A DNA stretch of 64,000 nucleotides from Lactobacillus kimbladii (GCF_000970755.1 NZ_KQ034007.1:1712214-1776213), one strand, 5' to 3'; shown: positions 32,805 through 42,728, counted from the first letter of the stretch. Program-made: numbers and translations. The notes: generated by a model from the letters alone, not told the origin.

Positions 32805-32838
32805 CACCAAGCCATTAAAATGGCTTGGTTTTTATTTT
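32805..32838 (+). terminator. Hairpin with T run in the intergenic gap
   Basis: CCAAGCCATT / AATGGCTTGG stem with a two-base loop, followed by TTTTTATTTT on the plus strand. No plus-strand gene lies immediately before it. From here to 33038 I see no gene, only a 35-codon frame on the minus strand without a start. Confidence 0.65.
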
Positions 32839-33038
32839 GAAGGTTATTTCAGTAGTTACAATACTTAATTAATGTACGCCCCAAATGCTAATCATGCCTC
32901 TGCCATGGTATCTGCCGTTTATAATTTTGAAGTAAGGTCTGCCCCAGCAGATAGTTCGTTTCTCGTAGTATAGCAATTAAAGTTATGGGAACAAATAAAG
33001 CGACACTCTTTAAAACAAATTTTCTATATCTAAATTAT

Positions 33039-33704
33039 TTATTCTGTCAAATAATCTAAAATGCGAAACATTGCCCTTTTATTTTCCTTGGGAACAGGAT
33101 GCTCAATAATTTGCTTAGTTGTTTGTTTAAACACCGAACCGGATAGATATTGCGCGTCGTTAACCACAATCTCTTTGATATTATCTTTTTCTGGTTCTAA
33201 GTGAAACTGCAAACCAACAGCTTGCTTGCCTAAAACAAAACCTTGATTTTGTAAATTAGCATTAGAAAATAAAACGTCAGCCTCTTTTGGAATGTCAAAC
33301 ATTTCTTCATGCCAATGCAATACTTCTAAACTTTCAGGCAAACCGCTTATTAATTTGGACTGCAACTTGACCGGACCCCAGCCCACTTCTTTAACCGGTG
33401 CCTTTTTAACCTGATAGCCTAAAGTTTTAACAATTTGTTGGGCGCCAAAGCATACTCCTAAAACAGGCTTTCCCTCCTGAAATAGCTGCTTAATTAACTG
33501 GCGCTCTTGCTTAATCCATGGCAGATCGTCATTTGGACTCATTGGACCGCCTAAGACAACTAGTAAATCTGTTGTGGCAGCAACGGGCAAAATGCCAAAC
33601 TGATAGGGATGATATACATAAAAATCATGCTGATGCAGGTCGGCCCATTCCTGAATTGAACCGGGGCCTTCGTTTGGCGTGTGTTGTAAAACATTAACTC
33701 TCAT
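33039..33704 (-). CDS. Class I glutamine amidotransferase (GMP synthase-like)
   Basis: 221 residues from the ATG at 33704 with AAAGGAG upstream. The nucleophile elbow is LGVCFGAQQIVK (Cys ~90), and the catalytic His/Glu pair is in LQFHLEPE (~170). The oxyanion glycines are in VVLGGPMSPNDD. It is a stand-alone member of the GMP-synthase amidotransferase-like group, which are often gamma-glutamyl hydrolases or peptidase-like. The substrate is unknown. Monocistronic. Confidence 0.85.
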   Translation of the reverse strand: MRVNVLQHTPNEGPGSIQEWADLHQHDFYVYHPYQFGILPVAATTDLLVVLGGPMSPNDDLPWIKQERQLIKQLFQEGKPVLGVCFGAQQIVKTLGYQVKKAPVKEVGWGPVKLQSKLISGLPESLEVLHWHEEMFDIPKEADVLFSNANLQNQGFVLGKQAVGLQFHLEPEKDNIKEIVVNDAQYLSGSVFKQTTKQIIEHPVPKENKRAMFRILDYLTE

Positions 33705-33878
33705 CACTTTGCTCCTTTTAAAATAATTTAGCACCATAATGTTTTTAATAAAATATTCAAATAATAATTTAATATTATTATAATTTAGTGATAAGGTATA
33801 GTTTAAGTCTATACAGTAAAAATATTACTTTTTTTATTGCATAGACTTATTAAATTTAATTTTGAAAGGTTTCAAATC

Positions 33879-34217
33879 ATGCTGAAATATGAACTTAATC
33901 CGAAAATTGCCTTATTTTTAATGGGCATTTTACAATTTTTAATTGGTATTCTTTTTATTTATTATCATAAAAATAAAATAGCTATATATACTTACTTTTT
34001 CTTTGGTGTGATATTACTGCTAGGCGCTATTTTCATTAAAACCACCCACCCTGTAAAAATTATTCAAAAGGCTAATCTGGATGGCGTAGAAAAGTTTTGC
34101 AAATACTTAAATTTAGCACTTTTAGCATTTTCTCTACTAGCAATACTTTTTGATAGGACTAATCGAACTTCATATATTCCGCAAATTGATGCATTCTTAT
34201 TTTTTATCCTATTTTAA
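33879..34217 (+). CDS. Small membrane protein
   Basis: 112 residues from the ATG at 33879 with GAAAGG upstream. Three to four hydrophobic segments (ALFLMGILQFLIGILFIYY, YTYFFFGVILLLGAIFI, YLNLALLAFSLLAILF). No family is recognised. It has the same length and layout as the protein at 48066, which may be a distant relative. Low G+C and strong Ile/Phe/Leu bias. Confidence 0.6.
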   Translation: MLKYELNPKIALFLMGILQFLIGILFIYYHKNKIAIYTYFFFGVILLLGAIFIKTTHPVKIIQKANLDGVEKFCKYLNLALLAFSLLAILFDRTNRTSYIPQIDAFLFFILF

Positions 34218-34349
34218 CCTATTGGTTCCAGGAAAAGTAGTAAATAAAAAGTAGTTCAATGTTCATTTTTAATATTGGAAGGCATATACTGAACGATAAT
34301 TTTAATTATTGTGCTGAATTAAAAAAGTTTCTAAAAATTAAAACAAATT

Positions 34350-35732
34350 TTAGTATGCTTTATTTTTTAATCTAGTAAAAATAAAGCATACTAAAATGCA
34401 AACCAGTACTATCAAAGATAGGAATACTAACATATTGTAATTTAGTTTTAGACCTGCCAATGCCGCTAACTTTTTGTTTTTAAAACCTGTTTGCGCCAAG
34501 GTTACTAACGAAGCTGCTAGTGCTGTGCCTATCGCCCCAGAATATGATTGGGCGGTCATAAAAATGACATTTCCATCATTTTTGACATCAGTCGGAATAT
34601 GGGATAAACAAAAAGTCATGATATTACCGTAGCTAAATCCCAAGCCAAACATAAAGCTGATATAAATAAAGACCATGTTGGTAATATTTGGGTTCAAAAA
34701 AATAGCAATTATAAAAGTGAGAAGAATTATTACTACTCCAAATATTATTGGTAATTTTTGATTAATCTTATCGTAAATTATTCCAGCAAACGCTGAAACA
34801 ACTGCATCTGTGATAGCAGCAGGTAAAACCAGCAACCCAGCTGTGGCCGTTGTTTGTGCAAAAGCTGTCTGTAACACGTTGGGTATCAAAAACGACATGC
34901 TCAGTGACATTAATTGCAACAGAAAAAATGCCAGCAAAAAGAAAGTAAACTGCCAATTTTTAAATAAACTAACTTTTAAAACTGCATGATTGCTATGCTT
35001 TTCAACCAAAATAAAGAAGAATCCAGTAATAATAGTGATTAATGCCAATATTAATTGCAGGTAAATATTATTGCCACTGGTAAAACCCAAAAGTACAAAT
35101 AAAGCGGACAGGAGAAACGCAATTAAAAGTAAACCGCCCTGAAAATCGAATGGAATTTTTTCAGTTTTAGTAGTTTGAGTGATACTAAACTCGCCTAATA
35201 CCCAGATCAATATAATTACTGGGATAATAAACAAAAATAAATTCTGCCACTGAAATAGTTTTAGAACTATTCCACCGTATACTGGACCAACTGCAGGAGC
35301 AAAAGCAATAACAAGAGTGCCAAGTCCCATAAACATGCCTACTTGCTTCTGAGGTGATTCTCTTAAGATTATTGAAAACATTAGTGGCAAACCAATGCCG
35401 GCAGCAACTCCTTGTAAAAGACGCCCAGATAGTAATAAGGCGAAGCTTGATGAAATTCCTGCTAAAAAAGTACCTAGTAAAAAGCATAAAACAGCTATTC
35501 TAAATAAAGAAACAACTTTGAATCTCTTTTGTAAATACGAACCAAAAGGAATAATAATCGTAGATACTAACATATAGCCTGTTGTTAACCACTGAACCGT
35601 TCTGGCAGAAATATTAAATTCAGTCATTAATTGGGGAAAAGCAATATTGAGTGCTGTTTCTATCACAATTCCCAAAAAACTAAGTATTCCCACTGAGAGT
35701 ATTGAACCAATTAGCTTACTATTTTTTACCAT
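34350..35732 (-). CDS. MFS multidrug efflux transporter, DHA2 (EmrB/QacA-like) type
   Basis: 460 residues with fourteen probable membrane segments. The N-terminal LTTGYMLVSTIIIPFGSYLQKRF and the motif GRLLQGVAAGIGLPLM (antiporter motif C-like) identify the DHA2 group, which pump out cationic drugs or antimicrobial compounds using the proton gradient. I chose the ATG at 35732, 12 bases after AAAGGAA. Single gene; no regulator is adjacent. Confidence 0.9.
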   Translation of the reverse strand: MVKNSKLIGSILSVGILSFLGIVIETALNIAFPQLMTEFNISARTVQWLTTGYMLVSTIIIPFGSYLQKRFKVVSLFRIAVLCFLLGTFLAGISSSFALLLSGRLLQGVAAGIGLPLMFSIILRESPQKQVGMFMGLGTLVIAFAPAVGPVYGGIVLKLFQWQNLFLFIIPVIILIWVLGEFSITQTTKTEKIPFDFQGGLLLIAFLLSALFVLLGFTSGNNIYLQLILALITIITGFFFILVEKHSNHAVLKVSLFKNWQFTFFLLAFFLLQLMSLSMSFLIPNVLQTAFAQTTATAGLLVLPAAITDAVVSAFAGIIYDKINQKLPIIFGVVIILLTFIIAIFLNPNITNMVFIYISFMFGLGFSYGNIMTFCLSHIPTDVKNDGNVIFMTAQSYSGAIGTALAASLVTLAQTGFKNKKLAALAGLKLNYNMLVFLSLIVLVCILVCFIFTRLKNKAY

Positions 35733-35947
35733 TAAAATTTTCAATTCCTTTTGTCATTATTTTTTAGATACAATATCTAGTTAAATAAGTATATTACAGT
35801 AATATGTAGTACCAGTTAAGAAAAAGCGATTGAGTAGAGTATTGTTTTATAATACAAAATTTTGTCAACTAGCATAAAAAGCAAGGAATAATTTTTAAAT
35901 TATACTTTAGCCAGATCAATAACCATAAATTGGAGTTACAAATTATC

Positions 35948-36226
35948 ATGGAAAAAACAAAACAAGAAAATTTAATGAAGCTTTTCAAAAGCACTCTAAA
36001 AAATTTAGAAACAGAATACACTGCTAGAGTAGATGATTATGATGATAACATTTACTTATCAGTTTTTACGAAAGAGGATTTCCGCAGGGCTTTAGGACTA
36101 CTTGGAGCAATAGGTGCTTTTTTTAGTACCTCGTATTTACCTGAGCCTGAATTAGAGTTTCAATTTTGTATTAGAAACTACGGATTGGATTTAAGTGATC
36201 TGGTAAAAATGTTGCCTAAATCTTAA
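35948..36226 (+). CDS. Small hypothetical protein
   Basis: 92 residues from the ATG at 35948 with GGAG upstream. Soluble, with a charged N-terminal helix and a short Gly/Ala-rich hydrophobic stretch (LGLLGAIGAFF). No recognised family. Neighbours on both sides are on the other strand, so it is transcribed alone. Confidence 0.5.
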   Translation: MEKTKQENLMKLFKSTLKNLETEYTARVDDYDDNIYLSVFTKEDFRRALGLLGAIGAFFSTSYLPEPELEFQFCIRNYGLDLSDLVKMLPKS

Positions 36227-36285
36227 TAATTCGCAACCTGTTATTTATAGATATATGAAGTAGCCTACGTTTTTATAGGGTTGGC

Positions 36286-36648
36286 TTAATCAAAACATGC
36301 AATACTTTTTATTTTCCAATTCCAAAAAGAATTGGATTTTTTTTGCATATAAATCCCAACAGGTTTATTTTTGATACTTGCAACATAATAGCCATATTCT
36401 TCAGTTCCACCTTGAAACTTGCTAATTTTCTGGCAGCAATCACTAGTTTTAAGAGAATGTAAAAATTTCGCTGTTTTCCTATTAGTTGCTACTTGGTTAA
36501 TTTCTCGGGTATCGTGTTTTCTTATTATGTGATTAACCTGGTATTGTGCTACGTCAGGTACATAGTCATTTGATGCCCAATAGTAAAATAAAAAAAGACA
36601 AACGGCAACAATGCACGCGAATATAACCAATTTTACTTTTCTAGTCAT
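36286..36648 (-). CDS. Exported or membrane-anchored hypothetical protein
   Basis: 120 residues from the ATG at 36648, with GAGGTGG upstream. Residues 4-24 form a single hydrophobic segment (VKLVIFACIVAVCLFLFYYW). The rest is hydrophilic, contains a CC pair (SDCCQK) and ends in CFD. Likely tethered by its N terminus with the body outside. No recognised domain. Confidence 0.6.
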   Translation of the reverse strand: MTRKVKLVIFACIVAVCLFLFYYWASNDYVPDVAQYQVNHIIRKHDTREINQVATNRKTAKFLHSLKTSDCCQKISKFQGGTEEYGYYVASIKNKPVGIYMQKKSNSFWNWKIKSIACFD

Positions 36649-36699
36649 TATTGCCACCTCATTTACAATATTGACCAAATAGTAGTTCATTTTATTAAA

Positions 36700-36880
36700 A
36701 AAGCAATTGACTTGTTTTATTAAACTATAAAATTCATCAATTTCTGATCTTAAGTTATTAACTAAATGATCAGCTTCGATTTTTTGAAGTAAACATACTT
36801 GCTCTAATACTGCAGCTTTATTTTTCTGACAAACAGCAACTCTGGCTTTAGCTACAAGTGATTTATTATATTAACCTAAT
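36700..36880 (-). pseudogene. 3' remnant of an Rgg/MutR-type regulator gene
   Basis: The minus strand translates with an in-frame block (ARVAVCQKNKAAVLEQV, then LLQKIEADHLVNNLRSEIDEF) homologous to the last ~50 residues of the intact regulator at 43602-44426. No promoter, N-terminal HTH or start is present. It ends where the DMT transporter's 3' region begins. Confidence 0.7.
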
Positions 36881-36910
36881 TCTTTAATAGCACCCCAAAA
36901 ACTGTTCCAG

Positions 36911-37804
36911 TTACTTTGAAAATAAAGCCAAGATAAAAATGGCCACAATTACCAAGATATCTGCGAACTTCATCTTTTCTTTAAGGAAAATATCGCCAAA
37001 GATGACGCTGTATAAAGAGGTCATATTTAAAAAGATCCAGGCAATGCTTGAATTGGGTGAAGACGTTGCCAAAGTATAAGTTACTTGTGCTAAAAGCGTT
37101 AAAACCGCCCGAGAACCATAAATCAGGTAAACCTTGCCTTTAAGATTTTCGGCGCTGATCTTGAGAGTTCTATTTTTATAAATAAAAGTAATTAAGGTAA
37201 TTAAACAACGCACATAAATTGTCATGATAGTAAAAAAGACCAGATCAATCGGTTTGATTAGGCCTTTAGTTAATAACGGCGAAAGTGCCGCTTGGATAAT
37301 CAACAAGGGCGCAATTACGGCAAAAGTCGTCAACAGGTTTTTCAAATTTAAATTATTATGGCGCTGCTCGAAAACAATATAAATAACTACTATTACAGTG
37401 GAAATAATAGAAACTAAATATGAAGATTTGCTAAAGTAGCCCATAGTCAGCAAGATGGCCCAAGGAATAAAAAGATCGGTCACCTTGCTCAAAAGCACAG
37501 ACTGCATAATTGAAACTTTTTTGAACACATAGCTGTAACCATAGGCAACTATCTGCGCCAAAAAAGCATATAAAAGGACTTTAATAAGATAGTTGTTGGT
37601 TATTCTGGGACTGGGAAAACTGTGCAGGACGTAAATTAAAAAGAAAGTTACTAAAACCGAGCTACAAATATTATTTAAAAAGTTCACATCAATTGAGCTT
37701 TGCTTGCGATAGCCCATTTGGTAACGGTCAATAACTGATATTATTCCTCTAGAAAATGAAGAAATAGTGGCAAAAATAATCAACCAAATATTACTGATAA
37801 TCAT
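36911..37804 (-). CDS. DMT-superfamily (EamA-like) transporter
   Basis: 297 residues from the ATG at 37804, with ATGGAGG upstream. About ten hydrophobic segments in two halves, ending with a TSLYSVIFGDIFLKEKMKFADI stretch typical of EamA-like permeases. It may export amino acids or small metabolites. Stands alone, flanked by regulator remnants. Confidence 0.75.
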   Translation of the reverse strand: MIISNIWLIIFATISSFSRGIISVIDRYQMGYRKQSSIDVNFLNNICSSVLVTFFLIYVLHSFPSPRITNNYLIKVLLYAFLAQIVAYGYSYVFKKVSIMQSVLLSKVTDLFIPWAILLTMGYFSKSSYLVSIISTVIVVIYIVFEQRHNNLNLKNLLTTFAVIAPLLIIQAALSPLLTKGLIKPIDLVFFTIMTIYVRCLITLITFIYKNRTLKISAENLKGKVYLIYGSRAVLTLLAQVTYTLATSSPNSSIAWIFLNMTSLYSVIFGDIFLKEKMKFADILVIVAIFILALFSK

Positions 37805-38100
37805 GGTTCCTCCATATAACAAACATAGTCTAAAACTATTACTAATATTTTGGTCTTTGCAGCCACAATTAAAAAGTCAGAGAAATATTTATTATCAGTT
37901 ACTATGAGTTGTTCAGTTACTAAAATCCAGCCATTGGACATACAAAGTTTAAATGTATTCAAATGATATCCACTAACGACTAATCATAAAAAACACATTA
38001 TTTGGTTTGAATAGTATTTTATTATACACCAAGTTTAAAATTCAAAAAAGTGGCTAGGAGACTTAAAGGGCTTTCATAAATACTAATTCTTTCTTAAACC
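37805..38100. other. Gap without a gene
   Basis: Upstream region of the DMT transporter followed by AT-rich sequence. At 38050-38080 a short plus-strand stretch resembles the tail of an IS3 transposase (arginine-leucine-lysine-glycine-leucine), probably debris. Confidence 0.4.
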
Positions 38101-38247
38101 GAAATGTTTTATGGTCAAGAATATAACTACCATAACCTGCAAGAACTAACTAAAGCAATTGTGGAATACATTCGCTACTATAATGAAGAAAGAATATCGG
38201 GCTCAAGCCTTAAAGAAATGATATTAACTTTTTGCCCAAATTTTTGA
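38101..38247 (+). pseudogene. C-terminal fragment of an IS3-family transposase
   Basis: The plus strand reads EMFYGQEYNYHNLQELTKAI followed by EYIRYYNEERI, the usual C-terminal block of IS3 OrfB (IS150/IS1223-like), then drifts and stops. No upstream DDE motif remains. Confidence 0.75.
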
Positions 38248-38289
38248 ACTCAGTAAAGCTTAATATTTGGTAGCACCTTTTTTACCATG

Positions 38290-38700
38290 CTAAACTATAA
38301 AAATTCATCAATTTTTGATCTTAACCTATCAGCTAAATGATCAGCTTCGATTCTTTTGAAGCAAACTTATTTGTTTTAAAGCTTCGGTTTTATATTTCTG
38401 ACAAACAGCAATCCTGACTTTATTCACAAGCAATTTATCATATTGACCCAACTCTTCAATTAGGGGTTTTAGTTTAATTAAATTAACTACTGCCAAGTCA
38501 AATTTTTGTGCCAACATTTCAGTCATTACCTGATTAACTAATGTATTTACTTTTGAAGACTTATTTAAGGGGTAATATTCATCGATTGCTTCAATAATTT
38601 TGTCAACAATTTTATTTGCAGATTCGTAATCATACGATCAAAGGGATCGTTCACTAACTTTTGTTGTGTTAGCCTTCGTAATATTCTTAATTTCTAGTTG
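38290..38700 (-). pseudogene. Frameshifted remnant of an Rgg/MutR-type regulator
   Basis: The minus strand carries IAVCQKYKTEALKQISLLQK, closely matching the C terminus of the 43602 regulator, then a one-base shift, after which EADHLADRLRSKIDEFL continues in another frame. Upstream similarity continues with breaks to about 38700. It is clearly non-functional. Confidence 0.75.
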
Positions 38701-38960
38701 TCCGACCAAACTTGTTCATGTAGACACCCCTTTAAAAACTTCGCTTAAATGATATTATGAAACTAAGAACTCATTAGAGGTTAATTTTTAAATGAATCCT
38801 CAAACACTATAGAAAATATTTAGATGTATATTAGTCTTTTTTAATGCCAATTTAAAATCAAATTCGATATTGCTAAAAGACACGCATCGCAGAAATTAAT
38901 TAGTAATAAGCTTTCATAATTACATAATACTAGATTATAAAAGTAAGGAGGTTGAAGATA

Positions 38961-39056
38961 ATGTTTCCACCATTTGTAACCACAATAATGAAAATTCTGC
39001 TTTTGGCAACATACTATGACCCAAAACTACGCAAAAATTATGGTGGCGGTCTGTAA
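38961..39056 (+). CDS. Unannotated 31-residue peptide
   Basis: ATG at 38961 follows AAGGAGG at ideal spacing. The peptide starts MFPPFVTTIMKILLLATYY, hydrophobic, and ends with a basic, glycine-rich tail DPKLRKNYGGGL. It has no homolog I recognise. Because it lies between regulator remnants and a bacteriocin-type ABC transporter, a signalling or bacteriocin-like peptide is conceivable. A second in-frame ATG at codon 10 is possible. Confidence 0.5.
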   Translation: MFPPFVTTIMKILLLATYYDPKLRKNYGGGL

Positions 39057-39341
39057 AATTTAAAACTCCTTAATTTATCAATTTTAAAATACTTCCAGTA
39101 TAAATTATTCTCTACTAGGTGTATTTTTAGTTGCAAGAATTATTATTACTATTATTGATTAATATACAATAATATTATTATTGATAATAAATTAAGCAAA
39201 AAATTGATTTGCTATTCAATCAGTGTATAATACTTCCTAATAACTGTTAATTTGGTTAGAATTAAATTAAACAAGTTAGCATATCGATTAATCAATCAAT
39301 ACTATTAATATTTTATAATCTAAAAAAGGAAGATGATTTAT
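39057..39341. other. Gap holding the promoter of the 39342 gene
   Basis: AT-rich; the only clear element is a promoter at 39204-39231. The leader from there to the ATG is about 100 nt. Confidence 0.5.
39204..39231 (+). promoter_or_regulatory. Promoter of the 39342 gene
   Basis: TTGATT, 16 bases, TATAAT. Confidence 0.65.
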
Positions 39342-39608
39342 ATGGATGCAATAAAAAATAGAATGGCAGAAAATAGAAAAAACTACCAAAGAAAACCACA
39401 AAGGCTGAAAAATTACGAGTCCATTACCTTCTTCATTGTATTAATAGCTTCTTGTGCTGTTGAGTATTACCTTTTGCCAAGCTTTTGGCCTTTTTGGATC
39501 AGCGGTTCTAATTTCTTAACTTTTATAGTTAGTGTTGCTATTTGTGTTATAGCTCTCATTTTGTCTAACAAAGTAGTCAATTATTTCTATTATAAAAACA
39601 AAAATTAA
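39342..39608 (+). CDS. Small two-helix membrane protein
   Basis: 88 residues from the ATG at 39342 with AAAGGAAG upstream. A basic N terminus (KNRMAENRKNYQRKPQRLK) precedes two hydrophobic segments (ITFFIVLIASCAVEYYLL and FIVSVAICVIALIL) and a Lys/Asn tail. Has its own promoter and terminator. Size and topology suit an immunity or accessory protein for the ABC transporter that follows, but this is only inferred. Confidence 0.65.
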   Translation: MDAIKNRMAENRKNYQRKPQRLKNYESITFFIVLIASCAVEYYLLPSFWPFWISGSNFLTFIVSVAICVIALILSNKVVNYFYYKNKN

Positions 39609-39629
39609 AGGCGAACTTTTAAAAATATT

Positions 39630-39658
39630 TAAGACACCCATCACAGGTGTCTTTTTGT
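39630..39658 (+). terminator. Terminator of the 39342 gene
   Basis: AAGACACC / GGTGTCTT stem with a seven-base loop and T5. Confidence 0.8.
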
Positions 39659-39899
39659 GTTATCTAAAATCAATTATTTTTTGTCTTCACTAGTAAGAAG
39701 TGAAAAGCGACTTAAATACATACCTACAAAATTATTTTCAACAATTTTCCAACGTCAAAAGCAAAGCACAGTTGAAAGAACATGATATCTTGTTTAGACT
39801 CATAGTAGCGGTTTAGTTAAAATTACATATATATATGATAAAAGATACAGAATACCAATTCGATTTTGACAGAGCTATTTTCGGATAAGAGGTTTAAAG

Positions 39900-41933
39900 G
39901 TGCTACGAAAAATAAAAGTCCTACTTTACTTGCTAGTTACAATTGCTACTATCGCCCTGTTCACTAACATTTTTCATTCCTATGATGACAGTTCTTTACC
40001 TGATAATCCCACCATTGTGGAAATTTATGGTTCAAAAAAACTTAATAATTCGCAAATTAGGAAATGGCAAAAAACGGATAGTAAAGAATGGAACAAAAAA
40101 TATAATAAAAAAAGTTTTTTTATCATATTACAAAAATTTGCTCATTCTAAGAATATTTCTTTAGTTAAGCTAAGAATTAATAATTTTAATGGCCATCAAA
40201 GTAAAATAGTTTATAGTTTTGACAATGATAATAAAGATTACTCGCTTTATAAAGATAAATCTGTTAAAAAATTATCAAATAAAAAGCTACAATTAGAAGA
40301 TCTTTACGGAGTATATTGTACTAATGCCAAAAATGAAGCTTTGGGCGATTTGCTTTCATTACTCCATTCACACCAATTAAAAGTACGAACTGAAGATAAC
40401 TCCCTATCATTTAATTATATTTTGCATTTACTTCTAACGGAATTAAGTAGTACCAATGTAGTCATATTTTTGGGTGTTATCAGCATTTTGTTCATTGTAA
40501 TGGTGCTCGAAAAATTATACCGTTTCAAAGCTTATGGCATAATGAAAATTAACGGCTTAAATAACTGGCAGCTTTTTATGAACGACTTAAAAAGAGAAGC
40601 ACCTTTATTAGTTGCTGCTCTCGGCTTAATTGTAATATTCATAGTCGCTTGGGGATCTTATTCATTTACTGCTAAAGGTTGGACAACTTTTTTACCCTAC
40701 ATGCTACTCGCATTATTGATTTTATTTTTAAGTTTCTTCTTCTTAAACGCCTTATCCTATCTGGTACTGGTGTTATTAAAGCCATATGCCGCAATCAAGG
40801 GCGAAGAACATTCAGGAGCGTTTTTATTAATTGGCTATCTTTTAAAAATAGTGCTGCTGGCCTTAATAATGCTTAACGCGATAGCTTTATATAAAAATTA
40901 CCAGATTTATACAAGAGACACGAGTATCATCAAAAAGCTTTCTGCTAAAGAAAATGGCTATTCACTGAATCTTAGTTGGCATATTTCGGATAAGGCTGAA
41001 GATATAAAAGTAGCGCGAAAGGTTCATAAATTAGTGGTCGAGTCTCCGCAAGCAATCGTTTCAAAAAATTCACAGGTATTCAGACCAGCAATACGGGATG
41101 TTCAGCCTGAGAATGGCAATGTGATCACTGCCAATAAAAACTTCCTGGCAAAGAGTGGCCTCACTTCTAAACATATTAAAGTTTCTGAAAATAATGTCTT
41201 GCTCTTAATACCAAAGAATCGCTTAGATCAACTGGGAGAAGCTAAAAAGGAGCTGAAGAACTTCCTTAAGTTTCAAAATAAGTTACCTAACCGCTACCGC
41301 AAGCAAAAAAAGATGCCAACGATTCAGGTCATTCCGATTGCAAGTGACCAAAAAGTCCTTAATTATACCGTTCGTGACGAGATACTATCGTCTATTTCAT
41401 TTAATCCGCTAATTATCGTGGTGAATGATAAGCTGTTATCGGATGATTTCTATTTGTCAACTAACAGCCAAGGAATGATTCGCTTTCCTAATCTTAAAGC
41501 CATGCAACGATTAGTGAAGCGTTTAGGTTTAACCTCTTATACTATTGGAATAACAAGCCAGCAGGCATTGCTTTCAGATTATGTCGCAAAAGCAAATAAA
41601 GAGCTGCTCCTGTTAACCATGACGACGATCATATCACTGCTGCAATTAATTTTTATTATCTTGTTTGTCAGCTCAACCTTCTTGCAAAGCCAGAGGCATA
41701 AAATGGCGGTTTATCAGGTATTCGGAAAATCTAACGCTAAACTAATTTGCACGTTTTTAATTGTTAATTTGGGGTTTGATTTCTTAATGATTAGCTTGGT
41801 TTTAGCTAAAAGAGGATATTTAAACTTAATGCCGCTTACTTTAGGTTACCTTTTAATAGAAGCAGGTATTATTTTATTGACTTATATTCACGCACAGCAC
41901 AATTTATTAATTACCCTTAATCACGGAAATTAG
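39900..41933 (+). CDS. DUF1430 bacteriocin-associated integral membrane permease
   Basis: 677 residues from a GTG seven bases after AGAGG. One N-terminal membrane segment is followed by a ~150-residue external domain, then three segments (about 185-300), a segment around 315-335, a second external domain (~345-545), and three final segments. This FtsX-like arrangement with two outside domains matches DUF1430, the permease of lactococcin-972-type bacteriocin ABC systems. It probably works with the ATPase encoded 10 bases downstream in export of, or immunity to, a peptide. No lactococcin-972 precursor is visible nearby. Confidence 0.75.
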   Translation: MLRKIKVLLYLLVTIATIALFTNIFHSYDDSSLPDNPTIVEIYGSKKLNNSQIRKWQKTDSKEWNKKYNKKSFFIILQKFAHSKNISLVKLRINNFNGHQSKIVYSFDNDNKDYSLYKDKSVKKLSNKKLQLEDLYGVYCTNAKNEALGDLLSLLHSHQLKVRTEDNSLSFNYILHLLLTELSSTNVVIFLGVISILFIVMVLEKLYRFKAYGIMKINGLNNWQLFMNDLKREAPLLVAALGLIVIFIVAWGSYSFTAKGWTTFLPYMLLALLILFLSFFFLNALSYLVLVLLKPYAAIKGEEHSGAFLLIGYLLKIVLLALIMLNAIALYKNYQIYTRDTSIIKKLSAKENGYSLNLSWHISDKAEDIKVARKVHKLVVESPQAIVSKNSQVFRPAIRDVQPENGNVITANKNFLAKSGLTSKHIKVSENNVLLLIPKNRLDQLGEAKKELKNFLKFQNKLPNRYRKQKKMPTIQVIPIASDQKVLNYTVRDEILSSISFNPLIIVVNDKLLSDDFYLSTNSQGMIRFPNLKAMQRLVKRLGLTSYTIGITSQQALLSDYVAKANKELLLLTMTTIISLLQLIFIILFVSSTFLQSQRHKMAVYQVFGKSNAKLICTFLIVNLGFDFLMISLVLAKRGYLNLMPLTLGYLLIEAGIILLTYIHAQHNLLITLNHGN

Positions 41934-41943
41934 GAGCGAAAAA

Positions 41944-42597
41944 TTGATTAAAGTAGAACATCTTACTAAAAAGTTTAAAGAAAAAGTTATCTTCGAAGAT
42001 ATTAATTGCACTTTAGAAACAGGTAAAACTTATGCTATTGTGGGCAAAAGTGGTGCGGGTAAAACAACTTTTCTTAATGTTTTAAGCGGACTTGAGCAAC
42101 CTTCATCCGGAAAAGTAGTAATTTCTGACTTAACTGTTAATGGTAAAAATCGCAAAAAACTATATCGCACAACTTTTGGCTTTATTTTTCAAAATTTTGG
42201 GTTAATTGACACAGAGACCGTCAAGCAAAACTTAGAATTAGGCTTAGCTAATCAGAAATTAACTAGAAGAAAAAAAAGCGAACGAATGCATGCGGCTTTA
42301 AAGCAAGTGGGGCTGGAAAAAATGCCGTTTAATCAAAAAGTATATACTCTCAGCGGAGGTGAACAGCAACGGATAGCGCTAGCTCGCATACTTTTAAAAA
42401 CCCCCAAAGTGATATTCGCGGATGAACCAACCGGTTCACTAGATTCAGAAAATAGCCAAGTAGTGCTAAAAACCTTGTTAAATAATTTTGATCCCGCTGC
42501 CACAATTGTGATAGCAACTCATGATCCGAGTGTTTGGCAAGAATGTGATTACCTAATTAAAATTGAAGATAAAAAGATTAAAATAATCCTCAACTGA
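41944..42597 (+). CDS. ABC transporter ATP-binding protein, bacteriocin-export type
   Basis: 217 residues from a TTG with AGGAG upstream. Walker A GKSGAGKTTFLN, signature LSGGEQQRIALAR, Walker B VIFADEPTGSLD, and switch ATHD. MacB/LolD-like, the kind paired with DUF1430 permeases. It is 10 bases from the permease gene and ends at a strong terminator, so the pair forms one operon. Confidence 0.92.
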   Translation: MIKVEHLTKKFKEKVIFEDINCTLETGKTYAIVGKSGAGKTTFLNVLSGLEQPSSGKVVISDLTVNGKNRKKLYRTTFGFIFQNFGLIDTETVKQNLELGLANQKLTRRKKSERMHAALKQVGLEKMPFNQKVYTLSGGEQQRIALARILLKTPKVIFADEPTGSLDSENSQVVLKTLLNNFDPAATIVIATHDPSVWQECDYLIKIEDKKIKIILN

Positions 42598-42626
42598 TAT
42601 CATCCCTAAAATTAAGATTAAACACA

Positions 42627-42668
42627 AAGAACTAACACACGATTTATTCGCATGTTAGTTCTTTTAAT
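42627..42668 (+). terminator. Terminator of the DUF1430 ABC operon
   Basis: AAGAACTAACA / TGTTAGTTCTT stem around a 13-base loop and a T run. Confidence 0.85.
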
Positions 42669-42728
42669 TTTATTGCAAATTCTAATTCAAACTATGACAA
42701 TAACTTTTCGCGCCAATTGTTTTTAACT

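Noticed and set aside
32869-32976. 35-codon minus-strand frame rich in Gly, Arg and aromatic residues, looking like a small cationic peptide
   Set aside because: It begins right after a stop codon with no ATG/GTG start or ribosome site until the last few codons, so it cannot be supported as a gene.
38101-38247. Functional IS3 transposase
   Set aside because: Only the C-terminal ~40 codons remain, with no DDE motif and no inverted repeats.
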